From the NCBI GenBank assembly GCA_963971405.1, contig OZ020484.1:36292770-36356769 (forward strand): a stretch of DNA of 64,000 nucleotides, in the 5' to 3' direction. Origin of the DNA: Psococerastis gibbosa (taxonomy: Eukaryota; Arthropoda; Insecta; Psocodea; Psocidae). The notes beneath the pieces are model-generated. The model made no database searches and was not told where the DNA came from. It worked only from the letters and a program-made list of their open reading frames with translations. The position numbers and the translations under genes were made by a program. Of this stretch, positions 1-11,422 are shown one piece after another. Each line of letters opens with the position of its first letter. The first letter of the stretch is position 1.

Positions 1-33
1 GACATTTTTGCTAGAGTTCCCCCTTTTCTGTGA

Positions 34-129
34 ATGACTCTTTATCAATATGATACTGATCGCTTGCGAAATTTATTTATGAGAGTTACTGCCCAAGTAA
101 AGAAGAAAGTCGTGTTTTCTGATAACTTG
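34..129 (+). CDS. Candidate first coding exon of the NDRG gene (uncertain)
   Basis: An ATG at 34, preceded in frame by TGA at 31-33, opens 32 codons that run into a good donor (TTG|gtaagt, gt at 130-131) in phase 0. The first certain NDRG exon at 2453 also starts in phase 0, so joining them keeps the frame. A second in-frame ATG is at 79. The predicted residues are basic and show no recognisable NDRG motif. The real first exon may therefore lie elsewhere or outside the window. Confidence 0.3.
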
Positions 130-1616
130 GTAAGTTTCTATAGGTACCGCATACTAAAACAGAAATCAAATAAGAGAACGGTACCTAGCCTATAGACAGT
201 TATGTGGAGATATATACTGTATATTATTGGGTAGCCTACATAGTACACGCTGGTAATAATTATGCAATAATACAAAATTGAATTTGGAGGTACCTATAGG
301 TAACCTACATAGGAAGTTCGTATTCACTAAGCAATGGTATTATGAAGATGTAGCCGTTCTAGTGGACATGCGTACATTAATTGCGTTCCTAAGTAACAAC
401 CAAAAACGGACATGCGGGAGGGCACTAAACCAAATGTTCCTCTACATTTCGGTGTACATTGTACATTATGTGGTTGTTTCTTAAGAGTGCTTAGTCCTAG
501 TAAGTTCGGAAAATATTACACGTGCTGCGTTAACCACTGGGAAAACGGGGTAGGCCTATATGGATTCAGCAGAACGATCTCAGTTCTCAGCAGCGGTTGC
601 TACGGAAACTCTTACCCCATCGCTGGTTAAAAGCGCGTGCTTTTATAATAATAGCCTAACTACTGTATTTATAAATTCTACTCCACAAGTTAAGGGTCCT
701 GTGTTGAAATGAGTGGAAAATCGGTAGGTAGCTACACGTATAATACACGCCTAAGCATTAATTTGTTGAGTTTTTTTTTCTGGTGGCTCAATTGATTCCC
801 ATTGAACATACAGTGTGTATGAATACTCAGATTTTAAAAGTGTAAGTTATAATTAACAAAAATCTAAAGAAACTGCGAAAATTGCATTTATTTTCATATT
901 GTGTGAATTTTTTGTCATTCGGCTGGTGTATACTGTCTATGCGTATAATAGCTACCATTTACGCTAATATACATAGCACTACTGTAACATAGTTGGCGCA
1001 ACGTGCAATTACTAAAATAAAAAAATAAAACAAATGCTAATGCTAATTGCTAATGGAACTCAAGAAATTTGTTGATTTATTTAAGTTTTTTAAATCCAAG
1101 TAAAGTAGGTACTGTACATGATCAGTACATACAATACAAAATATATGTATAATACAGCGTACAAGGACAGTATACATTATTTTTATACTGTAGCCAATTA
1201 AACTTTATAGCTATCTATACAAAAAACGACGATTAGGTGGTCCGATAGCCTCTTAGATCGGCTATGGGCTATTTTGTAAATTAGACCTCAGCTATAGGCC
1301 TATAAATAATAGTCTCCTTAGTAACTTTGTAAAACTTTCTGCCACTCATTGTGAAAAAATTACTTGGTAAAGTTTTCACAATGAGTGACAACTCAACTAT
1401 GTTTTGTATATTGAAGATAACATTATAGTAGGGGAAGGCTTGTGTCATAAGTGCATCCTCATGTCAAGGGTCCTCACACCACTCTGCCTAATAGATACTT
1501 CTACTTCAACCTCGCTAGTTGCGACTGCACTTTCTGCGGCTTGAGTTCTTTATTGGGAGTTGGAACATTCGCTCTAGCCGAGGATATATTTCGATGTTCT
1601 TTCACGTCATTTTCAA

Positions 1617-1692
1617 CCAATCAGAGGACGCAAACAATAAAAAATACAGTCGTGGGGTTCTCTGATTGGCCAAAAGAAGACGTGTTCATTGG
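1617..1692. promoter_or_regulatory. Cluster of three CCAAT (NF-Y-type) boxes
   Basis: CCAATCAGAG at 1617-1626 is matched by its exact inverse CTCTGATTGG at 1660-1669, and a third inverted CCAAT box (ATTGG) is at 1688-1692. Clustered, oppositely oriented CCAAT boxes are typical of NF-Y-bound promoters. They lie 760 bp upstream of the first certain NDRG exon and could serve that gene. No TATA box or start site is evident, so this is inference. Confidence 0.25.
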
Positions 1693-2452
1693 TCAAGGTT
1701 TGGGTTTGGTCAAGAAAAGCGTGGCTGGTGCCACCAGAAGTTTAAAAAAAATATCCTTGGTGGAGTTAAATGCCCAATCACTCCAATATATGTAAAACTC
1801 TAGCTGCGGCATCAAATGAAAAGGACATCGTTGAAAAAGGGTTTACCTATCCTATGTGTGTCATGGGCGTTTTCCAAACCGTTGTGGTGACACAGCACCG
1901 ACAAATTATTATCGGTGGACTCTAAATTATAATTATAAAGGAGGGGACACTTTTACATTAACATTTACACTGTCTATAATAATATTATATATTTTTAATT
2001 TCTCTTAATGGACTGGTTAAACACTAGCCAGGGGAGTATATTAAATAAAACATTAAAATAATAATAATTCATTATTCCCAAGAGCAGTGCAATATCAATT
2101 AATACACAATGCGGAACATACCTACCCAATAAAAGTTAGAATGAAATAAAATTATAACAATTTTAGTGAACTACCATTGATATTAATAAATCTTTAATAA
2201 ATACAGATATGTAGGGATCGAGTTACATACTGATTTATCTTTGACCTGTTATAATATTGTAAAAAATCATTAGATGGCGTATTTGAATAACTGATGCTAA
2301 TGTATGAGCCTTTGTATATTTCGGTAAAATTTGAAAGCCTAGCTCAGATGCATCTATTATATTGTTGTCGCTCTTGTACTGTACCAATAAATCGCTACCA
2401 TGTCGTCCAGAATTTCATGTTAAATTGATTCGTACTATTTTGATCTTTGTAG

Positions 2453-5400
2453 AAAATTTTCATTACCACGGAACGCTGCGGAAATCTTGAAGTCTACGTT
2501 CAGGGAGACCACACCCAACAGGACAAAAGAGCAGTGTTTCTAACTGTTCACGACCTGGGATGCAATCGTAAGTTAATCGTTAAGAAAAGGTTGCCACCGA
2601 TGTTGAAAATGCCATAAAATAAAATTAAGACGGCTTGAGATATACAGTATCCATGATGTTATTACTAAAATTTACAGTTTGTCTACTTATCATATACAGT
2701 CATTAAAGGAGAGCCAATAGGCTACCTTATACCTATCAATATAACAATAACAAACTATAAGAGAGAAGTAGGTTTGGGATATCTATAATAGTCTCTTCGT
2801 GAACTTTGCAGAACTTACTGTCACAAATAAATATAATTAAATAAAAATTCTTAGAACAGTTTCAAGTTTTACTATGAGTGAGTTTGGGATGCTTATTCTG
2901 CGGGCCTACTATGCCGTTTAGTATTAAATTATTCTTGAGGCTAAGAATGTAATAGGTAACCGGTTAGGCGTAGATCGTGGGTTCGAATCCCGACAAGCCC
3001 AGTTTTTATATATTCTTTAATTTTCGGTTATAACGAGGTGGATACCTCTTCAATTGAAGTTAATGTGTTATAAATACCATTTAATACTGCAATATAATGT
3101 ATAATTAATTAGTGTGCATAATATTTCAGATTCTTCGTTCTACGAGTTTGTGAACCACCCCTGCATGTCGGACATCAAAGACAGATCAGTATTCGTACAC
3201 GTTGACGTTCCCGGCCATGAAGATAACGCCGCGGCCCTGCCTGATACGTAAGCAACAATTTTAATACGGCGGCCGGTGCACACAAACCATAAGACCATTT
3301 TTCACTGTAGAAAAAGGTGTTGGTGTCTACCTCAGAAGATAGCTGTGAGCTGGCGAGTCTAGGTGAAAATTAGTTATAGGCTACAGTATAAGATTTATTC
3401 CAACGAGTGTTCATAGGTATAGACTCGTAGGCGTAATCTGCTGCTGTTGTTATATCAAAATATGAGGAAAGGTTAGTTGGAAAGGTGAAGGAGGGCAAGG
3501 GAGGGAGGGGGTGAGCGATTTCATGACATTTCCATTTAGGCTATAATTGGCGATGACAGCCTGTGTGATGCACCAGCTTTCGGTACCTGTATATTTATAA
3601 TATCGTATATAGGTATATATATTTGTAATATATTATAAATATATTTTCTAGATACTTATTTATACAAATGTCAAATTTTTTGAATGCTCTTTTGTCATTG
3701 TTATTTCTTTATATTGCCTTATTAAGGCCGGGGTAAGGAAAATTGGCGCAAAAATCCCATAAGGTAATCATTGGACGTTGAAATTAATTACTTAGAGAGC
3801 AAATAACTGTGGCTGATCAGTATATTAGTATACAACAAGGTTCAGGATGAAGCAAAAAAATCAATAAAAATGCTTTCTTCTTGCCTGAATTTCAATGTAA
3901 CAAATCTGTAGTTTCCAGACGATTTTTTATCATTTGGCAAGCTTGTGGAAGTTTGTAAATGAAACCGTGCTGTGCTGTGCTGAGTAAACGAACTATTTTA
4001 CATCTGACAAGCTAATATTTTTTTTATAAACCATAGGTACTCGTAGTTCTGACTTCCCTATTGCAGATTCCAATTCCCAAGTCTTCAGACATTGGGCGAA
4101 GACCTGGTGACGGTCCTCGAGTACCTGCACCTGAAGTACGTGATCTGCCTGGGGGAAGGGGCAGGCGCTAACGTGTGTGCCAGGTTCGGCTTGGCCCACC
4201 CCACCCGGGTCCTCGGCATGATTCTCATCAACTGCACCGCCAATGCCGCTGGCGTTCTCGACAGCTTCAAAAACAAGGTAAATATTATATTATAAAATAA
4301 AAATTAATCAATTAAAAAAATGCCTTGACACATCAGCGGATTGAGAGTCTTCGCATGAGGATTGGCAGAAGATCCTAGCTCGCTTGACCACTGCTTTATA
4401 TTTTGGTATAATGGTATTTGGTCTATAAAAATGTGCCAAAATGTATTCATGTTAAGCAGCAATAAACAGAAAACAAACAGAATAATGGATAACAGGGCGT
4501 AAAGTTGGGGGGGGGGGGGGGGCACGGTCCAACTTGCCCCCCCCCGCAGCCTCGAGCATTGTAAGACGTGGCTCATACTTCATGGCCCCCTTTGCAGCAA
4601 CATGAATATAAGCATTCCTTTTTTAGCTTTGTAAAATCTACAGCTACACTTTACAACTATTAAAATGCGTAAAACCCTACTATTTTGCTATTATATTTTC
4701 AAGTTTTCCTTATCCTGCCTGATGACGTCATAAGGTCTACTTAGTTTTGCCCCCCGCCATCATTCTAAAACTTTACGCCTCTGATGGATAAATACTGGAT
4801 CTTCGATATCATAAACAAATTATACAATATATTATTTTGACATGGTCATTTTGGGCACATTTGGTTTCCTTATAGTAAGCTTATGTATTTAAGGCCAAAC
4901 CGGAGGGGGTCACGTGACTGGCCTGGAAATGACTTTGCATGGGGTTCCTAATACACGTTTTAAACCGCAGGGGCATAGTAATAATAATTGATAGAAGGGA
5001 CAAGTATACTCGTAGACATGCTTACGCCATGCAATTGTACAAAAAATACTATTACTATAGGTCTCAAAGCATAGGTCTGAAGCATTTAAAAACATACCTC
5101 TTAGAACATTTTTACGTGCCCCACAGGGAAGAGAACCTCCAACTTTTGTCATTACATGCTTACAATTGGCAATATGAACACTTAATTTGACAGTAAAGCG
5201 CCTGCAATATGTAAAACTGCAATTACTTGAAATAGTAAAACGTGAAATACAGAACAGGTACGCGACGCGGGGCTTTGTTTATAAAATGTATATTGAACCA
5301 TCCCGTGGCTGCTACGTGTAGCCTGCGTAAGATAAGTACGCAATTCAATTCGGCGGAGAAATAGCCTGCACAAGCTAACTACTAAACTACAGAGTTTTTG

Positions 5401-5559
5401 ACCCGGTCCAGGTATCCGCTTTGCTATTTTGCTATACTGTAGTGTGTAAGACTTCGATATTTTTTTCGTTGGTACTTATCTCTGATGCTCAATGTTCAAG
5501 GTCAAAAGTCTCCGGTTTGACCTTAAGTGTCATTTCAACATCTTAAATGGGCTGTAAGG

Positions 5560-5596
<37 letters not shown>

Positions 5597-8500
5597 GGAG
5601 AGAGAGTGCGTAGTGTGTGAGAGAGAGAGTGCGTCGGGTGTGAGAGAGAGTGCGTGTGTGAGAGAGAGTGCGTGTGTGAGAGAGAAAGGGCGATAGTTTC
5701 CCATAAGATACCCCTTTAAGAGAGGATGGAGGATAGAGTCTGATAATACTCTACTCATATTCCAGTACAGTATTAACAATATTGTAGGTCTGAGAGGTAC
5801 TAAGTATTAATTACATTTCAGTTTGTCAACTGGAGGGGGAATAATTTGGTGAGCCAATCAGCCGAGGACTACTTGCTTTTCCATAAGTTTGGCCATGTAA
5901 GTCTTTTTATTAAAATTAAAATTATAGTTACTTCCTACAGCATACCTAAACATAATATACTTACACTAACATAAAAGCTGCAGTGTGAAGAAAATTTTTA
6001 ACATGTAGCTTATACCCAAGAGTCATCACATTGGTGGCATAGGTAGACTTATACTGTAGTGATAACCTGTATTGTGTTTCGGCATTAAAGCGTGTTTGTC
6101 GTATGTATTTTTCCCTTTAATAACGTTTTAACCCACGTCTTGAATCAGCCTTTGTCCACTTCCAATGAGCCATTTACAATTTCTCAATGGCCTTATTCAC
6201 GGGTGGAGAACACCAAATTATAGAGACCAATGGCGGATCCACAGGAGGGGTCATGACCCCCCTAAATGAGTAAATTCATAAGATACCTAGTTTAAAAAAA
6301 ATTGAATAAAACTCAACTTTTCAACAAAAAATTACTTTTTAAACTTATAAAAAACTTGTGACCCCCCCCCCCCCCCCCGCTGGATCTGCCCTTGATAGAG
6401 ACACTATATAGTCAGTGATAAACGGTATTGACATTTTTGGAATGTCATCCAGTCTGAAATTTCTCTTTTTTGCTTTTCTCACTTAACATAGTATTTAATC
6501 CCTCCTGACTTCCATTTACATCCTTGTGTGTGTTTACCTTATCATCATTACTTAACGAGCTACAGTACCTACCTCTATTTGTATTGTGCATTTAAAAAAG
6601 CTTTGTACTGGTTTACATTTTTCATGTTGGCATCTAACAGCATCCAGCTGCTGAGACAACAAACGGCAATGGAAACGACGAAGAGGTAAGGTGTTTTTGT
6701 TCAGGTACCTTTCTTGTTTTACATGACTCAATTTAAAACACTAGGGTTGTCCGTAAATTAAATTATCCACTTTTTCACATGATAAACAATTTTTTATTGC
6801 AAAATCCTCTATAGATTATAAAAGTTAGGACTTTCAAATGATCGTATAGTAGCCCATTCAGATAATAAAATGTTCGGATAATTGGAATTTTTCCAGAAAA
6901 GGGCATAGTTTTGACCAAAATGGGCTTATTTTTGGTGATGTATGGTATGCATTCTTCACTTATTAAATTAGTTTTAAGTATACATCGTACAGTACTGTAC
7001 ATAAAATAAAGTCAAATGTTTCTGGGTCAATGTACAAATACGGTGTTTTCGGAAACTCGGATGGGCAAGTTTTTCTTAGGTACTAGTAGTAGTAGTGTTC
7101 GTCGGGTTAATAACGACTTATAGGCCACATATTTGGGCCCATAGAGCCAAGGCCGTAGCCAGGATTTTTTTCGGGGGGGTTTTAGAAATTTCATTGGATA
7201 TTACATAGCAGTTTTTATTTTTCCTCTCAAAATCCGATTCTATCTAGTATGAAGCCATTTCATTTCGGGGGGGGGGGGGGGTTGAACCCCCATGAACCCC
7301 CCTTGGCTACGGCCTTGCATAGAGCGACCCCGACGACTTGACTGTCCTATGCCAGCCCATAGGACAGTGGACCTCCTGATTATAGTGGATTCCGAACCAC
7401 TTGGGAAACACAGTGAAGTCACACGATTAGTTCGGAGGTGACCAGGACAAGTCCTACCATGTTTCCCTACCGGCACTGTGCACACGACCAAGTTATATGC
7501 AGCTTTGAACCTGCTCTGGTCCGCTGGATTTAACTTGGTATGGCTGCCGGCTTCTTAGGTACTAAAAGCGAGTTAGACGAATCAGAGTTCGGATAGTTAG
7601 AGCTTAGAAACGGTACTGTATTTTGTGACTTAAATATTGTCGGTATTTCCAGCAAATGCTGAATGACAACCAGAGGGATAAAGATCGGGTGATGGCCGAG
7701 TTTCAATCACGGATTCGGACCACAATCAACCCCAAAAACCTCAAGCTTTACGTCAACGCCTTCCTCACGTATGTTTTCCCTTCTTCTAGTGTAAAGTATA
7801 GACGGCAATGAATTTCAATTTCCGAAACACTAATGTATCCTGGGCAATCGGCATAAGCTACGATACTTTATTATTTACAGGCAATACAGGCATGTATAGC
7901 CTATTACGTTACGAGTAGGAGGACATAGTAGGCTATGTATATGAATACAACACTTTTTATTTTATCATGTCATGTCATTACTGTTGCAGACAAATGTAGC
8001 TTATGCAAATATGTACATCATATGTGAGAAACGTTTAAATGATTGAACCCCTCATTTTTCATAATTTCGTGAAATGATAGAATAAAACCATCCCTTTATT
8101 GTACAAAAATTACAGTCTATCATAAAGGAACAGAAGCGATATCTGCTGTCGATCTTTCCGAAACGTCCGGCCCAGTGCACACGCACGTTCGAAGTCTTAA
8201 GTAATTTGGCATTAAAGCAAATGGGCCTCAGCAGATTTTCAGCCGATATCCGGCGCTGGCTTGTCGCTCACTTGTCACAGGTGCGCGGTTTCCCCCCAAC
8301 AGGAGAGTTATATACAAAGCGACCTAGAAGAAATTTCAGGAACGCGCTCAGAAAAGGACTGATACCAGGAACTAATCACCAGCCCAACTCTCATCACAAA
8401 TTTCACAGCGGATCCCCGGGTTTGAACGTTCGTGTGTACTAGGCCTAAGCTGAGCCATCTTCGTAACGTTCTTGTCTTTTCTTATATTTTCAGGAGGAAG

Positions 8501-9374
8501 GAGCTGCCGCTGAAAACCAGTAAAAGCGACATTATGCTAGTGACAGGCGTGCTGAGCTCGTATTGCTCTCTGGTGGAGAAACTACACGCGGACATGCCAG
8601 ACAAAAACAAATGCACCCTCCTCAAAATAGAGAGGGCTGGCGACGTATTTGTGGATGCGGTAAGTTAAAATTTGAGTTAACGGTAATCAAGTAACATGTA
8701 CCTATAGCAAACCCAATTTGTGCTTATAGACCTTTGCTTATAGCACGAACGTAAGCAGACAATAACTTATCAATAATAACTAATTATGTTGTTCATTATT
8801 TTGAGCCCAACATGACAAAATAGTTGAAAGTCGTCATTACGTGCATATTGGAGAAGAGAGTTACCTTCTAAGTTCTAAGTTGTCTCGTTACGAACTTAAG
8901 CTCCACACACAAGAATACTAACCCCCCCCCCCATCCCCCCGTTGTAACCGACAGACGTATGTAAATTTACTATTTTATCCTTCCAGAAATCTGACCACCC
9001 TAGCGTTGGATCCTCAAACTGCTCAGTTACCCCAGCCCATAATCTAAACTCCAAATTAAAATTTTAATTTGTGCAATGTACTGTATACGGGCTATCTGAT
9101 AAAAGGTATTTCCTTCATTTTTTAGCCAGCGAAAGCAGCTCAAGCAATTCTCCTCTTCTGCAAAGGCTTAGGACTGCTGACATCAGTGGCGCTGCCTGGG
9201 GTGGAGAGGGTGCGGACATCGTCACAGAGCAGCCAAGAGTCGCAGGACACGCCCACCGGGTCCAAGGGTAGGCGGCTGTCCCGTGGCATGTCCATGGAGG
9301 ACTACGACAAGCCCAACATTCGAAGACTTTCCCTCACCGCCACTGATCTCCCGCCCCAGGGGAAGAAAGGTTAA
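2453..9374 (+). CDS. Ndrg: NDRG family protein (N-myc downstream-regulated, alpha/beta-hydrolase-like)
   Basis: Eight exons: 2453-2567, 3130-3247, 4067-4277, 5822-5896, 6641-6685, 7653-7768, 8494-8659, 9126-9374. They join in frame to 364 codons, including the TAA at 9372-9374. NDRG proteins are cytoplasmic pseudo-hydrolases linked to stress response, trafficking and differentiation. Family hallmarks are present: an N-terminal strand ending VFLTVHDLGCNHSSF, a central GEGAGANVCARFGL where a catalytic Ser would sit (no GxSxG nucleophile, as usual for NDRG), then ILINC and a helical cap. The C-tail carries two RRLS basophilic kinase sites around GMSMEDY, comparable in position to the phosphorylated tail of NDRG1. 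The usual PGQEEGA motif is degenerate here (VPGHEDNAA). The last exon reads straight into TAA, but a weak donor (G|gttaaa) overlaps the stop, so an extra 3' exon is possible. The N-terminus is unresolved. Confidence 0.93.
2945..3035 (+). repeat. tRNA-like SINE fragment, second family
   Basis: A B-box-like GGGTTCGAATCCCGAC is followed by a T run. The same block recurs at about 33650-33735 and, more worn, at 34320-34380, each time followed by a similar 'ctctaattttcgg' tail. The shared tail shows a dispersed repeat, not a tRNA gene. It lies in an NDRG intron. Confidence 0.45.
4493..4783. mobile_element. hAT-like non-autonomous element, exact 8-bp TSD
   Basis: Ends CAGGGCGTAAAGT / ACTTTACGCCTCTG are inverted, with a long G run and a C run near the left end. 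It is flanked by the exact duplication atggataa (4485-4492 and 4784-4791). There is no coding capacity. It lies in an NDRG intron. Confidence 0.85.
5561..5686. repeat. GA-rich microsatellite
   Basis: A long (GA)n tract interrupted by gtgcgt and gtgtg units, inside the NDRG intron before exon 5822-5896. The serine/leucine-rich frame read from it on the other strand is a low-complexity artefact. Confidence 0.95.
6228..6394. mobile_element. hAT-like element, exact 8-bp TSD
   Basis: Inverted ends CAATGGCGGATCCA / TGGATCTGCCCTTG with a long C run inside the right end. The exact duplication atagagac is at 6220-6227 and 6395-6402. Its sequence is related to the element at 62505-62689. Confidence 0.88.
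7148..7317. mobile_element. hAT-like element, exact 8-bp TSD
   Basis: Inverted ends CAAGGCCGTAGCCAGG / GGCTACGGCCTTG with poly-G interior. The exact duplication catagagc is at 7140-7147 and 7318-7325. Relatives sit at 18774-18953 and 53009-53326. Confidence 0.9.
7365..7455 (-). repeat. Dispersed repeat, inverse match to 63108-63200
   Basis: About 80 bases around 'ggttcggaatccactataat' recur, in the opposite orientation, near 63110-63190. It probably belongs to a retroelement, but I cannot name the family. Confidence 0.55.
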
Positions 9375-9499
9375 ATTTTTCATGAACATGTATTTATAAT
9401 TTATGAACAGTATTGAAAATAGGCCAAATATTGGATCCGTTATGTTATAAGTAGGTTATTGTAATACATGCGATACATTTACACTATTATGTACTGTAT

Positions 9500-9505
9500 A
9501 ATAAA
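9500..9505 (+). terminator. Poly(A) signal AATAAA of the NDRG gene
   Basis: Canonical AATAAA, 126 bases after the TAA stop at 9372-9374. It supports the transcript ending here and not splicing onward. Confidence 0.55.
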
Positions 9506-10093
9506 TTTATTATTTTATTTGCCTACGATAAATTCATAACTTTTTCTTAAAACAGTTGGCTAATGAGGACAGTGCAGGTATCGTTATTATACGCATGGGT
9601 GGCATTAGGCAATTCCCCCCTCCCCCTTCCTAAGCCCCCTTTCAGCGCCAGTTACTATACCTTATTTTGGATATATTGTACGAGTATAGGTCCAGTTTCA
9701 TCCCTTAGCCCCGAGAATGCAGCTTGATTTAAAAGTTCCACATATGGGCTAATAAGATAGGCTATTTTGCATATTACATACCTATATGGGCCATTTGTGG
9801 TAAATACTCTTAGCATGGAATTAAATAATTTTGCCTTTCAACTCCGTATTATTCACAATCATATCCAGATTGCTAACCTAAGAGTGCGATATTAAGATAA
9901 GTATAATAAGTATATAATCATGAAATATAGAAAAACTAGCAGAACTGCCCATAGATCAACTGTGCTACCCATTTGATATAATACGGGCAAAATCCATTAT
10001 TATGTAGGCAGCCTTTGTTAAAAAATAAATAAACGCATTGCACTTTGGTCGACACACGGTAGAACTACATTGTCTACTTGAAACGTATCTGTA

Positions 10094-10543
10094 AGGCGCC
10101 CATTCCACATACGTACATCGTCAATGAAAATTATGAAATTGAAGGACATTTCAATTTTACTCTATGCCATGGTTAAAATTGATCAATTATCAATTGATCA
10201 TAGAGTGAAATATTAGAATATTAAAAGTTCTTTGGTAAAATCACAAACAAACTAAAATTAAAAAATGGCGTCATGGGATATGACAAGTACAACTATTTTA
10301 ATTGATTTCTTTAAAAAGAACTCATTTCTGTATAAAAATTATAATATGGATTAAATAATAAGGCGACGAAGAAAACAAATGCAATTTCAAGAAACAAATT
10401 TCAAAAATTTTGCGCATACGCTTCAATTGAACATTGTCAATTTTTGAAAAAAACATATGGAAAGGCCCCCATCAATGAGAAATTGAAATGTCCTTCAATT
10501 TCATAATTTTCATTGACGTTGTACGTATGTGGAATGGGCGCCT
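10094..10543. mobile_element. Palindromic MITE, GGCGCC end type
   Basis: The left arm begins AGGCGCCCATTCCACATACG and the right arm ends with its inverse. Arms are about 65 bp. The interior carries the core 'tttactctatgccatgg...ttgatca', shared with elements at 35364, 51657 and 62031. No open frame. Confidence 0.85.
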
Positions 10544-10931
10544 AAGGAACATCTACGGATGCATAGTGTCTCGATACACTCGAACGATTCAACACGCGCG
10601 AGTTGTTTTCTGTGTAGCAAATGGGTTAGCAGATGATATCTTGCCGATTTCTCGAGCCGACGTGAAGCCGATGCAAAACCGCCCCCATGAAAGTGCAGGG
10701 TTTTCCCTAAGACACGCCAGCCCATAGAAATCTTCTGAAGTTGATGACTCTGTAGTTTGGCACCATGAAAAAAACGTCTGCAACTCGCTGTTTCGTATCG
10801 TCCGTGTGTACCTGGCCTTACCACTGGAAACTGTCCTTAGTAATGTAGGACTTGGTGTCCTGGCGGAGCAACTAATTTTGTGATTTTTATCTTCAAACCT
10901 ACAGCTTTCTCGGAACACCGTTGGACTAAAT

Positions 10932-11246
10932 TTAGCGGGTATACTTGACCCCATTCCACAGTATAGACATTAAATTGCCTGCCTTGATCGACATAATTAG
11001 GGGTATATGCGGGAACACCAACTGCTGGAAAACGTAATAGCCAAAGGGGTGACAGTCATTAGTAGCATTGATCGGAGCGGTGGTTGCTGACAACACTACG
11101 TCCAGTCTGTCTTGTGCCGTCGCTACCACGTGAAGGACAACAGTGATGGGTAAAGTGTTGTACTTGTGGCTAATTTGTTTCAATTCAGCAACCAGTTTTG
11201 GATCTACCTTTTGTGCATGCTGCATACATATATCAACGTAAAACAC
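10932..11246 (-). other. Open reading frame of unclear status
   Basis: About 100 codons are open on the minus strand immediately upstream of the receptor gene. Composition is protein-like, but I recognise no domain. Its N-terminal end lacks an obvious splice or promoter context. It could be a fragment of a gene, a relic of a retroelement or chance. Confidence 0.2.
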
Positions 11247-11274
11247 TAAAGATATCGAGACTTATTAGTATGCA

Positions 11275-11284
11275 GTATATATAG
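11275..11284 (+). promoter_or_regulatory. Possible TATA box of the receptor gene
   Basis: GTATATATAG lies about 140 bases before the ATG at 11423. It is the only TATA-like string close to that start. No initiator was identified, so the assignment rests on position only. Confidence 0.25.
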
Positions 11285-11422
11285 TTGATCAACAAAGCTA
11301 TCAACAAGATACGCGGACATACGCTTTATTGCGGCTGTCATTGTTAAGAAGTATGGATACTTCTGCAAACGGCACCTCCTGAAAAATTACAGATAATATG
11401 TCATCATTTAATAAATGATAAA

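Larger units (their letters stand above)
1..2452. other. 5' flank or first intron of the NDRG gene
   Basis: AT-rich DNA upstream of the first recognisable NDRG exon. It holds a doubtful initial exon at 34-129 and a group of CCAAT motifs at 1617-1692. The open frames here have no domain signature and look like chance. I see no RNA gene and no well-preserved mobile element. Confidence 0.6.
9375..11422. other. Intergenic region, NDRG to receptor gene
   Basis: Holds the NDRG poly(A) signal, one palindromic MITE (10094-10543) and a GC-richer stretch (10547-10860) that looks like degraded repeat. An open minus-strand frame at 10932-11246 has no recognisable domain. The rest is AT-rich without visible signals. 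Confidence 0.6.

Noticed and set aside
5543..5779. Leu/Ser-rich frame
   Set aside because: Product of the GA microsatellite read on the other strand.
8206..8442. Open frame of 78 codons before NDRG exon 8494
   Set aside because: It lies in an intron, with no splice sites matching the NDRG phase and no domain. GC-richer local sequence looks like degraded repeat.
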